From: an uncultured Bacteroidales bacterium | GTDB lineage: Bacteria; Bacteroidota; Bacteroidia; Bacteroidales; UBA3824 | Length of the DNA: 64,000 nt | Reading direction: 5' to 3' | Assembly (NCBI GenBank): GCA_937877455.1 | Contig: CALFIU010000177.1 | Coordinates: forward strand, 62,001-126,000 | Shown: positions 8,382 to 16,609 of the stretch, piece by piece | Numbering within the stretch: the stretch's first letter is position 1 | Layout of the letters: each line of letters opens with the position of its first letter | Notes under the pieces: model-generated | What the model was told of the DNA's origin: nothing | The model's input: the letters and a program-made list of their open reading frames with translations, nothing else | Databases searched by the model: none | Translations under genes and position numbers: made by a program

Positions 8382-9881
8382 TTAATTGTTTTGTTTAAAA
8401 TAAGCCAAAATATTAATTAGGTTTTCTGATTGTTGTGATAAAATCTCCGAATTTGTTGCTACTTCTTCAGAAATTGATGCAAATTGTTGAGTTGATAGGT
8501 TAAATCTTTGTACAGCGGTGTTTATTTGTTCGCTACCCATTGCTTGTTCTCGACAAGCTGCGGCAATTTCTCTAACGAGAGTTGCAGTGCGGTCTATTTC
8601 TGGCAACACATGAGAAAATGCTTCGCCAGTTTGTTTTGCTATGCTCTGACCTTGAGAACTCATAACGTCAATTTCTTTTGCGGCAGAGGCACATCTTTCA
8701 GCAAGTTTTCTAACTTCGGCAGCCACAACGGCAAAACCTTTGCCATGTTCACCAGCACGAGCGGCTTCAACGGCTGCGTTTAATGCAAGAATGTTGGTTT
8801 GGAAAGCAATTTCATCGATTATAGATATTTTTTCGGCAATTTCGTTCATTGCTTTTACCGATTTTTTCGCTGCATTGCTACAATTTTGGATTGTTTCTGA
8901 GGTTTTTGTTGTTATGTTGTCGGTTTCGCGAGCGTTGTCGGAGTTTTGCTGTATAGACGATGCCATTTCTTCTATTGAACTGCTTACTTCTTCTGCTGAT
9001 GATGCTTGCTCGTTGGCAGAAGAACTCATCTGTTGGCTTGCACGATTCATTTCGTTGCTTGTATTGGCAATTTCGTTGGCACTATTTTTTATTGAGCGAG
9101 TTATTTCTTTAAGGTTTTCGGCGAGGTCTGCCATTGCGTTGTTTAATTGTGCAACTTCGTCGGCATCGTTGGTGTGTGTTACGTTTACAAAAATATTACC
9201 TCTTGATAGTTCTGTAGCATTGTCGATGCTTTGTTTTAGAGGTTTTATGGTTCGTTTGTTGAAGTCTTTCATGGCTACTATTAGCATTAATAATGCTAAA
9301 ATGGTGCCGATAAACATTCCACGTTGCGACGAATTTACATCTTCTTCTAATTTTGCTGAAGTGGATTTTATTACTGTTGCAGCATTGGTTTGAAGGGTTG
9401 CGGCTGTTATACTTATTGTTTCGCGATATATTGCTGCAGCAGAAATGTCGCTTTGTCCATTGGCGGATATGCACGCTTGGGCGATTTGTTCAAGTTTTTG
9501 AAGGTTGTCTTTGCAAATGTTGTAATTATCTTTGATATTTTGTTCCATCTCTTCGTTTTCGATGTATTCGCCTAAGGTTTTTATTTTTTGATTTGCTATT
9601 TGTAGGTTGGATTTAATATCGGCTTTGGCTTGTTCGTTTTGATCTTTTGCGTATTGTGTAAGTGCCTTGTTGGCGGCATTTACGTCTATTACCATTGCAT
9701 CAGCGGTTTGCATTACGTCAACATATTTGTCGGTGAGTTTTTCGGCGTATTCGTTAACTATTGATATTTTTATGCCAACGAAAATTATTACTGCTATCAA
9801 TGGTATGATAGTGAGACTTATGCCAAACAATATCCTATTTGATAAGGTCATTTTGTTTAATTTGTTTCCTAATGCACTCAT
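8382..9881 (-). CDS. Methyl-accepting chemotaxis protein
   Basis: 499 residues. TM1 is near 19-39 and TM2 near 188-205, bracketing a helical periplasmic domain of about 150 residues resembling a four-helix-bundle ligand domain. A HAMP segment (from TIKPLKQSIDNATELSRGN) follows, then the long cytoplasmic coiled coil with the nearly invariant hairpin tip IDEIAFQTNILALNAAVEAA that contacts CheA and CheW. There is no C-terminal NWETF-like tail for CheR tethering. It is the only chemoreceptor in the window and lies 15 kb from the che operon, so it likely feeds that CheA. Confidence 0.95.
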   Translation of the reverse strand: MSALGNKLNKMTLSNRILFGISLTIIPLIAVIIFVGIKISIVNEYAEKLTDKYVDVMQTADAMVIDVNAANKALTQYAKDQNEQAKADIKSNLQIANQKIKTLGEYIENEEMEQNIKDNYNICKDNLQKLEQIAQACISANGQSDISAAAIYRETISITAATLQTNAATVIKSTSAKLEEDVNSSQRGMFIGTILALLMLIVAMKDFNKRTIKPLKQSIDNATELSRGNIFVNVTHTNDADEVAQLNNAMADLAENLKEITRSIKNSANEIANTSNEMNRASQQMSSSANEQASSAEEVSSSIEEMASSIQQNSDNARETDNITTKTSETIQNCSNAAKKSVKAMNEIAEKISIIDEIAFQTNILALNAAVEAARAGEHGKGFAVVAAEVRKLAERCASAAKEIDVMSSQGQSIAKQTGEAFSHVLPEIDRTATLVREIAAACREQAMGSEQINTAVQRFNLSTQQFASISEEVATNSEILSQQSENLINILAYFKQNN

Positions 9882-9931
9882 TTTTGAAATTTATATTAAA
9901 GTGTTTTATTGAGTTTTATTTTTAATATTAG

Positions 9932-9939
9932 CAAAAATA
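9932..9939 (-). promoter_or_regulatory. -7 box (TATTTTTG) of the chemoreceptor gene
   Basis: TATTTTTGC on the minus strand about 50 bp before the ATG at 9881. Confidence 0.5.
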
Positions 9940-9966
9940 ACACCGAAAGTGTTAAAAAAAAATAAA

Positions 9967-11289
9967 TTAGTTAAAAAAATTAATTTTGTATTCTAAATGT
10001 TTTGTTTGATTGTTTTTTTCTGGTGTTACTTTTAAAAATTGAATTTTTGCTTGGCAGTTTTCAAGTTCTATTTCTAATTGAGAATTGGTGGTGTATTTGT
10101 TTATTTTTTTTTTGTTTACATCGTATGTTTCTATGTTTATGTTGTCTGTTGTGCTGTTTATTATTGTTATTGTTATTTTTGGTTGGATAGTATAATTTTT
10201 ATAATCAATTTTTATCCAATCATAATCGTCTGATATGAGTTTACCTTTTTTGTTAACTCGTTGATGTAGAGTATGAAGTTGAGAATATTCAGGTTGTAGA
10301 AGAGTTGCAATTTCGGGCGAGAAATCGGGTTCGTATCTGTCGGGGTGTTGAGGGCGTTTTATGCTGTCGGTTTTGATGCGCCAATTTGCAGATTTTTTTT
10401 TGTTTTCAAGTGTGTATAGCATCACAGCCTTTTGCATTGGAGTAAATGTTGTTCGGCAATTTTTGTTGGGAGGATAGCTCATTATGTTGTCGGTTTGAGG
10501 CTTGTATTGGTTGCCCCAGCGATCTGTTTGTGTGCCAATATAGTGGCAATTGTTGTCAACACATTTGTTTAAATTTGGTTGTGCGTATGTGTCGGAAAGT
10601 CCATCGCCATTGATTTCGCAATTATATCCACGTATAAAAATTCCTTTTCGCATTTGAGTGCGGCTAACTGATTCTTGATGTCGTTTGCCTCTGTTGTATG
10701 ATTTGTGAGGATGTTTTAAACCAAGATAGTGTCCAGTTTCGTGGCATATTCCCGATGGGTGGCATTGAGCAATGGTTATTACACTGTTAGAGAGAGTGTT
10801 GTACGAACCAGTAAAATGGTAGTTCCTGTTTTTTTTTCCTGATTTTGTCAACGATTCTACTATTGAAATGTTGAGTAATTTTTTGTTGTGATGTAATGTA
10901 GTTTTTATTGGAAAGTCGGTGTAATATCTAAATTGTGCGTACTTTTTGTTTGTAAAATATTTGATTTCGCTTACATAAAAAGTTATATGTGTGTTGTTGA
11001 GACGGTGTAGAGTGTTGAGGTTTTGTATAAGTTGTTTTATATATTTGTCGTTGGTGGTTTGGCTACTATCGCTTGATTTATATACCCATAATTTTATTGG
11101 AATGGCATACAATGGACGGTTGATTGTGTCGATGCCGTTGTTGATGATATAGTTGGTTAAAAATTGATTGTTGCCAATCCATGGTTTGTGAAAAATATGT
11201 TTGTGTTCAAAACTTTGGTTTTCAAAGTTTTGAGCCTGACAATTGGTTATTGTAATTAATAATATTGCTATTAGTTGCAAAAATCTCAT
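9967..11289 (-). CDS. Secreted zinc metalloprotease, M43 (pappalysin)-like
   Basis: 440 residues with a signal peptide (cleavage after CQAQ near residue 20). The metzincin zinc motif HETGHYLGLKH (His183, Glu184, His187, His193) and a downstream Met-turn (DNIMSYP) identify a zinc endopeptidase; NGDGLSDT between them resembles the Ca-binding or Cys-containing loop of M43. The C-terminal about 100 residues lack protease motifs and may be a beta domain. It should act outside the cytoplasm. The gene follows a terminator and is probably monocistronic. The exact subfamily is an inference from the motif pattern. Confidence 0.82.
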   Translation of the reverse strand: MRFLQLIAILLITITNCQAQNFENQSFEHKHIFHKPWIGNNQFLTNYIINNGIDTINRPLYAIPIKLWVYKSSDSSQTTNDKYIKQLIQNLNTLHRLNNTHITFYVSEIKYFTNKKYAQFRYYTDFPIKTTLHHNKKLLNISIVESLTKSGKKNRNYHFTGSYNTLSNSVITIAQCHPSGICHETGHYLGLKHPHKSYNRGKRHQESVSRTQMRKGIFIRGYNCEINGDGLSDTYAQPNLNKCVDNNCHYIGTQTDRWGNQYKPQTDNIMSYPPNKNCRTTFTPMQKAVMLYTLENKKKSANWRIKTDSIKRPQHPDRYEPDFSPEIATLLQPEYSQLHTLHQRVNKKGKLISDDYDWIKIDYKNYTIQPKITITIINSTTDNINIETYDVNKKKINKYTTNSQLEIELENCQAKIQFLKVTPEKNNQTKHLEYKINFFN

Positions 11290-11312
11290 TAGTTTTTTTG
11301 TTATGGGATATT

Positions 11313-11350
11313 AAAAGCGGCGTGGTTTTATGTTTTTTATCACGCCGCTA
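11313..11350 (-). terminator. Terminator downstream of the RelA-like gene
   Basis: Stem GCGGCGTG (11317-11324) / CACGCCGC (11341-11348) followed on the minus strand by a short T-run. Confidence 0.65.
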
Positions 11351-11403
11351 AATTATTTGTTATGTTTGCAAAAAGAGAGCCAAATTCTATATTGTTGCTC
11401 CAT

Positions 11404-13533
11404 TTATGATACCACTTCCACTTTATCAATGTTTTTCATACGTTTAAATCTTTCGACAAGGCTTTTTAATGGGTTTGCACCTGCGATGTTAACAGATAAT
11501 TCGGCACGAAATTTTCCACCAGGAAGTTCTGAAATGCTAAACGATCTGATATGCATTTTAAACTCGTTTATAACCATGTTGTTTATTTGCAAACCTAATC
11601 CTGGGTCGTAGTTTCCTGACAGCCTTAGCACAGAGTTATATACCTGAGCCTCAATGTCTTTTTTCCAAACAGCTTGTACCACTCGGTATGGATACTTTGT
11701 TAGTATTGATTTTGCGTTAGGGCAGTCGAACCGATGTATCTTTGTACCTTTGGTTGCTGTTACAAAAGCAAATATTTTGTCGCCTGGCAGAGGTTGACAG
11801 CATTTTGCGTATGTAAAGTCCAACGTGTTGAGGTTATCAATAATCAAAACGTCAGATTTGTCGAAGTTGCCAATAGGGACTGTGGTGTGTTGAATTGGTG
11901 TACGTTTTTCGTCCTGTAATCGGTTTTCTTCTTCACCTATTTGAACTATTGCACTTCGTATTTTTTGCGGATCTATTTTGCCATCGCCAACCGCTTGGTA
12001 TAATTCCACAGTGTTTTCTTTGTGGAAAAATTTTATTAATTTGCTAACGTTTGTATCGTTTAGTTGAAGATTAAATTGTTGTAATTTTTGGCGTACAATA
12101 TCTTTTCCGACATCTGCTAACCGGTTTTCTTGGCTTTGGATAATTCGTCGGATTCGGTTTTTTACGCGTTGGTTGTTGGCAATGTTAACCCATTCGTGTG
12201 CAGGTTTTTGGTTGCCTGATGTTAAAACTTTTATTGTATCTCCATTTTGCAACACGTGTGTTATTGATACAAATTTGTTGTTTACCTTTGCACCAATACA
12301 TTTGCTACCTAAATCGCTGTGTATTGAGAATGCAAAATCGAGAACGGTATCGCCAGAATGCATTTTTATAAGGTCGCCGTTGGGTGTAAAGATGTAAATT
12401 TCGTCGGAGTAAAGAGCTTTTTTCTCTTCACTAATGTTTTTGGCAATGTCGGGGTTTTCGATTGCTTCGCGAATTTTTGAGAAAATATTTCCACCTTCTT
12501 GACCATCTGTACCGTTTTTGTATTTCCAATGAGCAGCGAGTCCTTTTTCTGCTATTTCGTCCATTCGCACGGTGCGTATTTGCACTTCAACCCAACGACC
12601 GCCAGGACCTATTACTGTGGTGTGTAGCGATTCGTAACCGCTTGATTTTGGCACGCTTATCCAATCTCTAAGTCGGTAAGGGTTTGGCTTGTATTTTTCG
12701 GTTATAAGCGAATAAGCGTTCCAACAATCGGCTTTTTCTTTTTGTGGGTCTGGTGCAGAATCTATTATTACTCTTATTGCAAATAAATCGTATATACCAT
12801 CAACACCAATGTTTTGGTTTTTCATCTTGTTGTAGATGGAGGCGATTGATTTTGGTCGTCCTTTGATGCTAACTTTGAGATGGTGTTGCTCAAATTTTTT
12901 TCTAAGCGGGCTAATAAATTCTGCAATATATTTGTCGCGTTCAGCTTTTTTTATTTGAAGTTTGTCTGCTATATGTCTGTAAGTATCGTAGTTGAAATAT
13001 TTTAGGCATATCTCCTCCATTTCGGTTTTTATTTTGTACAAACCGATTCGGTGAGCAACAGGGCTAAAGATGTATTGCACCTCGGTTGCAGTTTTAAGGG
13101 CATCTTCGGTTGTAAGTTCTTTTAGCCTTCTAATTTTTTCGAGGTGTTCCATTAGCATTATTATAATTGCTCTTACGTCTCCGCTGAGAGTTACGAGGAG
13201 TTTTATATGGTTTTCTGTTTGAGTTTTAATTTTTTCGAGGTTAAAATCAGGTATTTTCATCATCCCCGAAATAACACTTTCTATTTCTTCTGAAAAAACT
13301 TTTTGTTCAACGAGCATTGTTGCTGTTTGTTGTGGCAAAAACGCATAAACAATAATTGCAGAAATTGTTATAAAGTCGGCATTAACTTCGTCGGCGGCTA
13401 TGCGAAGCATCTCACATGCTACCTTGGTTTCTATTGCCCCATGTTCTTCAACAATAGTGGCGATTTTTTTAACGTTAGCAGCTTCGTCGGTTGGCAACGT
13501 TTTCAAATAACTATCTATCTTTTCAATTATCAT
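11404..13533 (-). CDS. RelA/SpoT homologue with degenerate hydrolase domain
   Basis: 709 residues with the long-RSH architecture. The synthetase domain is intact by motif (GRPKSIASIYNKM, YDLFAIRVI, RDWISVPKSSGYESLHTTV, VEVQIRTVRMDEIAEKGLAAHW). It is followed by a TGS domain (EIYIFTPNGDLIKMHSGDT), a Zn-finger/CC-like segment (YAKCCQPLPGD) and an ACT domain. In the N-terminal hydrolase region the metal-binding HDxxED is absent: the equivalent segment reads IIVYAFLPQQ (near 60-69), and the usual LADRLHNMR is replaced by LMEHLEKIRR. It should therefore make but not degrade (p)ppGpp, as in the second RSH enzyme that many Bacteroidales carry. Confidence 0.9.
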   Translation of the reverse strand: MIIEKIDSYLKTLPTDEAANVKKIATIVEEHGAIETKVACEMLRIAADEVNADFITISAIIVYAFLPQQTATMLVEQKVFSEEIESVISGMMKIPDFNLEKIKTQTENHIKLLVTLSGDVRAIIIMLMEHLEKIRRLKELTTEDALKTATEVQYIFSPVAHRIGLYKIKTEMEEICLKYFNYDTYRHIADKLQIKKAERDKYIAEFISPLRKKFEQHHLKVSIKGRPKSIASIYNKMKNQNIGVDGIYDLFAIRVIIDSAPDPQKEKADCWNAYSLITEKYKPNPYRLRDWISVPKSSGYESLHTTVIGPGGRWVEVQIRTVRMDEIAEKGLAAHWKYKNGTDGQEGGNIFSKIREAIENPDIAKNISEEKKALYSDEIYIFTPNGDLIKMHSGDTVLDFAFSIHSDLGSKCIGAKVNNKFVSITHVLQNGDTIKVLTSGNQKPAHEWVNIANNQRVKNRIRRIIQSQENRLADVGKDIVRQKLQQFNLQLNDTNVSKLIKFFHKENTVELYQAVGDGKIDPQKIRSAIVQIGEEENRLQDEKRTPIQHTTVPIGNFDKSDVLIIDNLNTLDFTYAKCCQPLPGDKIFAFVTATKGTKIHRFDCPNAKSILTKYPYRVVQAVWKKDIEAQVYNSVLRLSGNYDPGLGLQINNMVINEFKMHIRSFSISELPGGKFRAELSVNIAGANPLKSLVERFKRMKNIDKVEVVS

Positions 13534-13722
13534 AGTTTTTGTTTTTTGGGGACATTTTGTTTCTTTTTTTTACAAATATCGGTTTTTTAAGGTTTACAGA
13601 AAGTTAAATTTTATTTTTTTGCAACAAAATTGGAAAAATACATAAATTTCGTATTGTTTTTGGGTGCTATAATATTAATTATAAGGAGTAAAATTCTTAG
13701 AAAAACGCTTGTAAATGTCAAG

Positions 13723-14304
13723 AACTAAACTTTCGTAAGTGTTGTAACACGTTGTAAATCAAATCATTCCAACTTTGTTGAATTTTTAACCAATTGATTT
13801 TCAATGACCAAATTAATAAGTAAAGTATCCTTGTAATCGTTTAATTGTGTCTTAATATTTTTAACTAAATCTCTGATAAATAGAATGATACGTTCATTTA
13901 TTGTTAGTTCGAGAGTGTCTTTGGTTATTTCTTCAAACAAGCCGCCCATTGTATCATACTTTTGTTTGCGAAGTATCGTAGAGAGGATGTTGAACCGTAT
14001 GAAAGAGAAAGTTATCTCCGCTATCTGAACGTCAAAATCCACTGATTGACAATTGTTTAGTAGTAAGTGCTGTTTACATTCCTTGAAGAAAACTTCTATC
14101 GACCACCGCATGGCATAGATTTCCATAGCACTTGTATTATCGAAATTTTCAACAAAGAATTTTGATATTTCTTTGAATTTTTTTGTAATTTTGTTTGGCA
14201 GCATAATTTTGTTTATTTTTAACGCTTAAATATACTGATTTTCAGTGTATTTATAAGATTTTGTTGCTTTTTTATGCACTTAAAACACTTGCGAAAGTTT
14301 AGTT
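13723..14304. mobile_element. Internally deleted IS4-type insertion sequence
   Basis: A 582-bp element bounded by 21-bp terminal inverted repeats AACTAAACTTTCGTAAGTGTT (13723-13743) and its inverse at 14284-14304, with one mismatch. Inside, on the minus strand, only the C-terminal part of a DDE transposase remains. Both ends are kept and the middle is lost, so it could be mobilised in trans by a full-length relative. No clear target-site duplication was found. Confidence 0.82.
13764..14204 (-). pseudogene. IS4-family transposase, C-terminal remnant
   Basis: 146 codons, about a third of a normal IS4-type transposase. The motif YAMRWSIEVFFKECKQHL is the conserved Y-R-E region (C1) with the last catalytic Glu; CQSVDFDVQIAEITFSFIRF and the later GGLF are typical of the C-terminus of these DDE enzymes. 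The N-terminal half with the first two catalytic Asp residues is missing, so it cannot be active. The stop codon lies 20 bp from the left terminal repeat, as in an intact IS. Confidence 0.82.
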
Positions 14305-14470
14305 AGAAATTATTTGGAGTAACAATTTTGGGGTTGGCTGGAGTAGAAGCAATATTTCAGGAGAAATAGCCAAATTAATTTTTTTTATGTTTTAATGAAA
14401 AGTTGTAAAAAAAAATAAAAAAAAATTTGGAATTGCCAAAAAAAAGTAGAAAATTTGTTAGAATCCAAAA

Positions 14471-15352
14471 ATGCATATTATTATGGAAAAAATAGCTGAC
14501 TCAGAACTCATATTAAATGGCGATGGAACGATATTTCATCTTCATTTAAAACCCGAAAATATAGCCAAAAATATTATTCTTGTTGGAGATCCAGCGCGAG
14601 TTGATGTAGTGGCAGAATGTTTTGATAATGTAACTTTTTCTACCCAAAATCGCGAGTTTAAAACAATAACAGGAACAAAAAATGGCAAACAAGTATCGGT
14701 GGTTTCAACAGGCATTGGTACAGATAATATTGATATTGTGCTTACCGAACTTGATGCTATTGTAAATGTAGATTTGCAAACACGTCTACCCAAAGAACAA
14801 CACACAACGCTTAATATTATACGCATTGGCACTTGTGGGTCGCTACAAGCCGACATTCCAGTTGGTACGCCAGTGGTTACGGCTGTGGCAGGTGGGCTTG
14901 ATGGTTTGTTAAATTTTTATCAAGACCGTAATAAAGTTTGTGATTTGGAACTTGAACGACAATTTGCTATTCATACTAATCGTTGTAGCCTTTTAGCGGC
15001 ACCTTATTTTGTTGCGTCGTCGCAGGTGCTTTTAGATAAACTAAAAAAATATCGTCAAGGAATAACGCTTTCTGCTCCTGGATTTTATGGACCACAAGGC
15101 AGAGTAGTTAGGCTTGGTATTGTTGATAAAGATATTAATCAAAAACTCGAAACTTTTGAATATAAAGGTCTTAAAATAAACAACTATGAGATGGAAAGTA
15201 GTGCAATCAATGGTCTTGGTGCGTTATTGGGGCATAACACGGCAACGGTGTGTCTTGTAATTGCAAATAGGCGTTGCAAAGAATTTGGTGCTGATTATCG
15301 TGTGGTGATGAAATCGTTGACCGCTGAAATAGCAGATTTGTTAACAAAATGA
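14471..15352 (+). CDS. Nucleoside phosphorylase (uridine phosphorylase-like)
   Basis: 293 residues. The PNP/UDP phosphorylase fold is shown by NIILVGDPARVD near the N-terminus (phosphate-binding GDP.R), STGIGTDNIDIVLTEL, IRIGTCGSLQADIPVGTPVV and the nucleoside-binding MESSAINGLG near residue 240. It cleaves nucleosides phosphorolytically in pyrimidine or purine salvage; base preference cannot be told from the sequence. The start could be the ATG at 14471 or the one at 14483. The SirB1-like gene begins 7 bp after the stop, so the two form an operon. Confidence 0.88.
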   Translation: MHIIMEKIADSELILNGDGTIFHLHLKPENIAKNIILVGDPARVDVVAECFDNVTFSTQNREFKTITGTKNGKQVSVVSTGIGTDNIDIVLTELDAIVNVDLQTRLPKEQHTTLNIIRIGTCGSLQADIPVGTPVVTAVAGGLDGLLNFYQDRNKVCDLELERQFAIHTNRCSLLAAPYFVASSQVLLDKLKKYRQGITLSAPGFYGPQGRVVRLGIVDKDINQKLETFEYKGLKINNYEMESSAINGLGALLGHNTATVCLVIANRRCKEFGADYRVVMKSLTAEIADLLTK

Positions 15353-15359
15353 TACGACA

Positions 15360-16238
15360 ATGAACGACAACGAATTTAACGCCGCCATAAAACTTCTTGA
15401 CGACCCTGATGTTGCCGAAATTGTTGAGCAACAGATTGTAAGCCAAGGAACAAAAATTATTGGTCGCCTTAGAGAGGTGTCTCAAAAAAACTATGTCCAA
15501 AAAAACTCTGACGTTGTTATAAAAATGGACAAAATAATCGATCAAATATATTTTTCGCATATAATTGATCGGTTGAAAGGTTGGGTTGGAAATAGTTCTA
15601 ATCTTTTGGAAGGGGCGTGGCTCGTGTCGCAAGTTAATTATCCAAAGATTGATTTCAAATATATTGAAAGTCAGATGTCAACGGTATATGATGCCGTTGT
15701 GGGTGAGTATTGCAAAAATTATTCTCCGTTGGAACGCATAAGGGTAATGAATTATGTATTTTATAAAAAACTCAAGTTTCATAGTAATAATTCAGAAATG
15801 TACAGTCCTTGCAGTTCGCTTATTAATAAGGTTTTTGAATACAAACAAGGTAATACCGTTACAATGGCCATTCTTTATGGTTTGATGCTGCAAAAAGTAG
15901 GTTTGCCAGTTTATTGCGTAAATATGCCAAAAAATTTTCTACTTGCTTACACTGCCGAAGAATGTGGCCATCCCGAGGAAGTAATTTTTTATATCAACCC
16001 ATATAATAAAGGTATGGTGTTAAGCCGTAAAGAGATAGATTTTTTTCTAAAACTTCAGAAAATTAAGCCATCTGACGAATATATAAAACCGTGTAACAAT
16101 ATAACAACTATTCAGCGACTTGTCTGCGGGCTTAAGTTTGCATATAGTTGCAACGAAGATATAGGTAATTTTAAGCGCATGGAGGAAGTGGAGAAAGTTT
16201 TTCCTCAACAATTAGCGCAAGGTATAGAGTGGAATTAA
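15360..16238 (+). CDS. SirB1-like transglutaminase-fold protein
   Basis: 292 residues. The central part (LINKVFEYKQGNTVTMAILY, LMLQKVGLPVYCVNMPKNFL) matches the SirB1/Transglut_core2 family, where the equivalent reads as a run of small hydrophobics followed by LGLPVxGVNLPGHFLL. The normal GHF is replaced by KNF, so a catalytic role is doubtful. The N-terminal 100 residues are helical. It is co-transcribed with the nucleoside phosphorylase; no functional link is evident. A strong bidirectional terminator follows. Confidence 0.7.
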   Translation: MNDNEFNAAIKLLDDPDVAEIVEQQIVSQGTKIIGRLREVSQKNYVQKNSDVVIKMDKIIDQIYFSHIIDRLKGWVGNSSNLLEGAWLVSQVNYPKIDFKYIESQMSTVYDAVVGEYCKNYSPLERIRVMNYVFYKKLKFHSNNSEMYSPCSSLINKVFEYKQGNTVTMAILYGLMLQKVGLPVYCVNMPKNFLLAYTAEECGHPEEVIFYINPYNKGMVLSRKEIDFFLKLQKIKPSDEYIKPCNNITTIQRLVCGLKFAYSCNEDIGNFKRMEEVEKVFPQQLAQGIEWN

Positions 16239-16264
16239 AAGAATTTATATTTTTTTATGTTAAA

Positions 16265-16307
16265 AAATAAATCCAGCGTAAGCTTTTTCCTTGCGCTGGA
16301 TTTATTT
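16265..16307. terminator. Bidirectional terminator
   Basis: An 18-bp stem, AAATAAATCCAGCGTAAG (16265-16282) with CTTGCGCTGGATTTATTT (16290-16307), one G-U pair. It ends both the SirB1-like operon and the small-peptide unit from the other strand. Confidence 0.85.
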
Positions 16308-16331
16308 GTATTGGTACTTTGTAATTTTTAA

Positions 16332-16397
16332 TTAGCTTATTGCTATGCCAAGCACTACAAGTGCCATAAACAAAAATGTTGCGTGGTATCTACTCAT
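16332..16397 (-). CDS. 21-residue single-helix membrane peptide
   Basis: An ATG at 16397 opens a 21-codon frame (MSRYHATFLFMALVVLGIA then IS and TAA): a short basic N-terminus followed by one hydrophobic helix. Unlike nearly every other gene here it has a strong Shine-Dalgarno (GGAGGAAATT, 16401-16410) at good spacing. A TATTTTTGC box (16517-16509) gives a leader of about 105 nt, and a terminator follows at 16265-16307. This is a complete transcription unit for a tiny membrane protein, perhaps a type I toxin or a subunit of a membrane complex; no family was recognised. Confidence 0.6.
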   Translation of the reverse strand: MSRYHATFLFMALVVLGIAIS

Positions 16398-16508
16398 TTT
16401 AATTTCCTCCGTTAATGATGTTTGTTAAAAAATCGTTTAGTTGTTTTATATAATTACCAAAATCGCGCCAAGAATTATTATTTTTTTTAAAAATAATTTT
16501 ACAAATTT

Positions 16509-16517
16509 GCAAAAATA
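16509..16517 (-). promoter_or_regulatory. -7 box (TATTTTTG) of the small membrane peptide
   Basis: TATTTTTGC on the minus strand, about 110 bp before the small ATG at 16397. Confidence 0.45.
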
Positions 16518-16609
16518 AATGGCATAATATGTAACCTTTTTAAAAGGCATTGTGCGATAAAGAATTAGAACTACAAAAAAAACAAGAAAACAAAAAATAA
16601 CGGCAAAAA

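Noticed and set aside
8740..9393. 217-codon forward frame opposite the chemoreceptor
   Set aside because: It mirrors the highly repetitive coiled-coil codons of the MCP gene, whose product is unmistakable.
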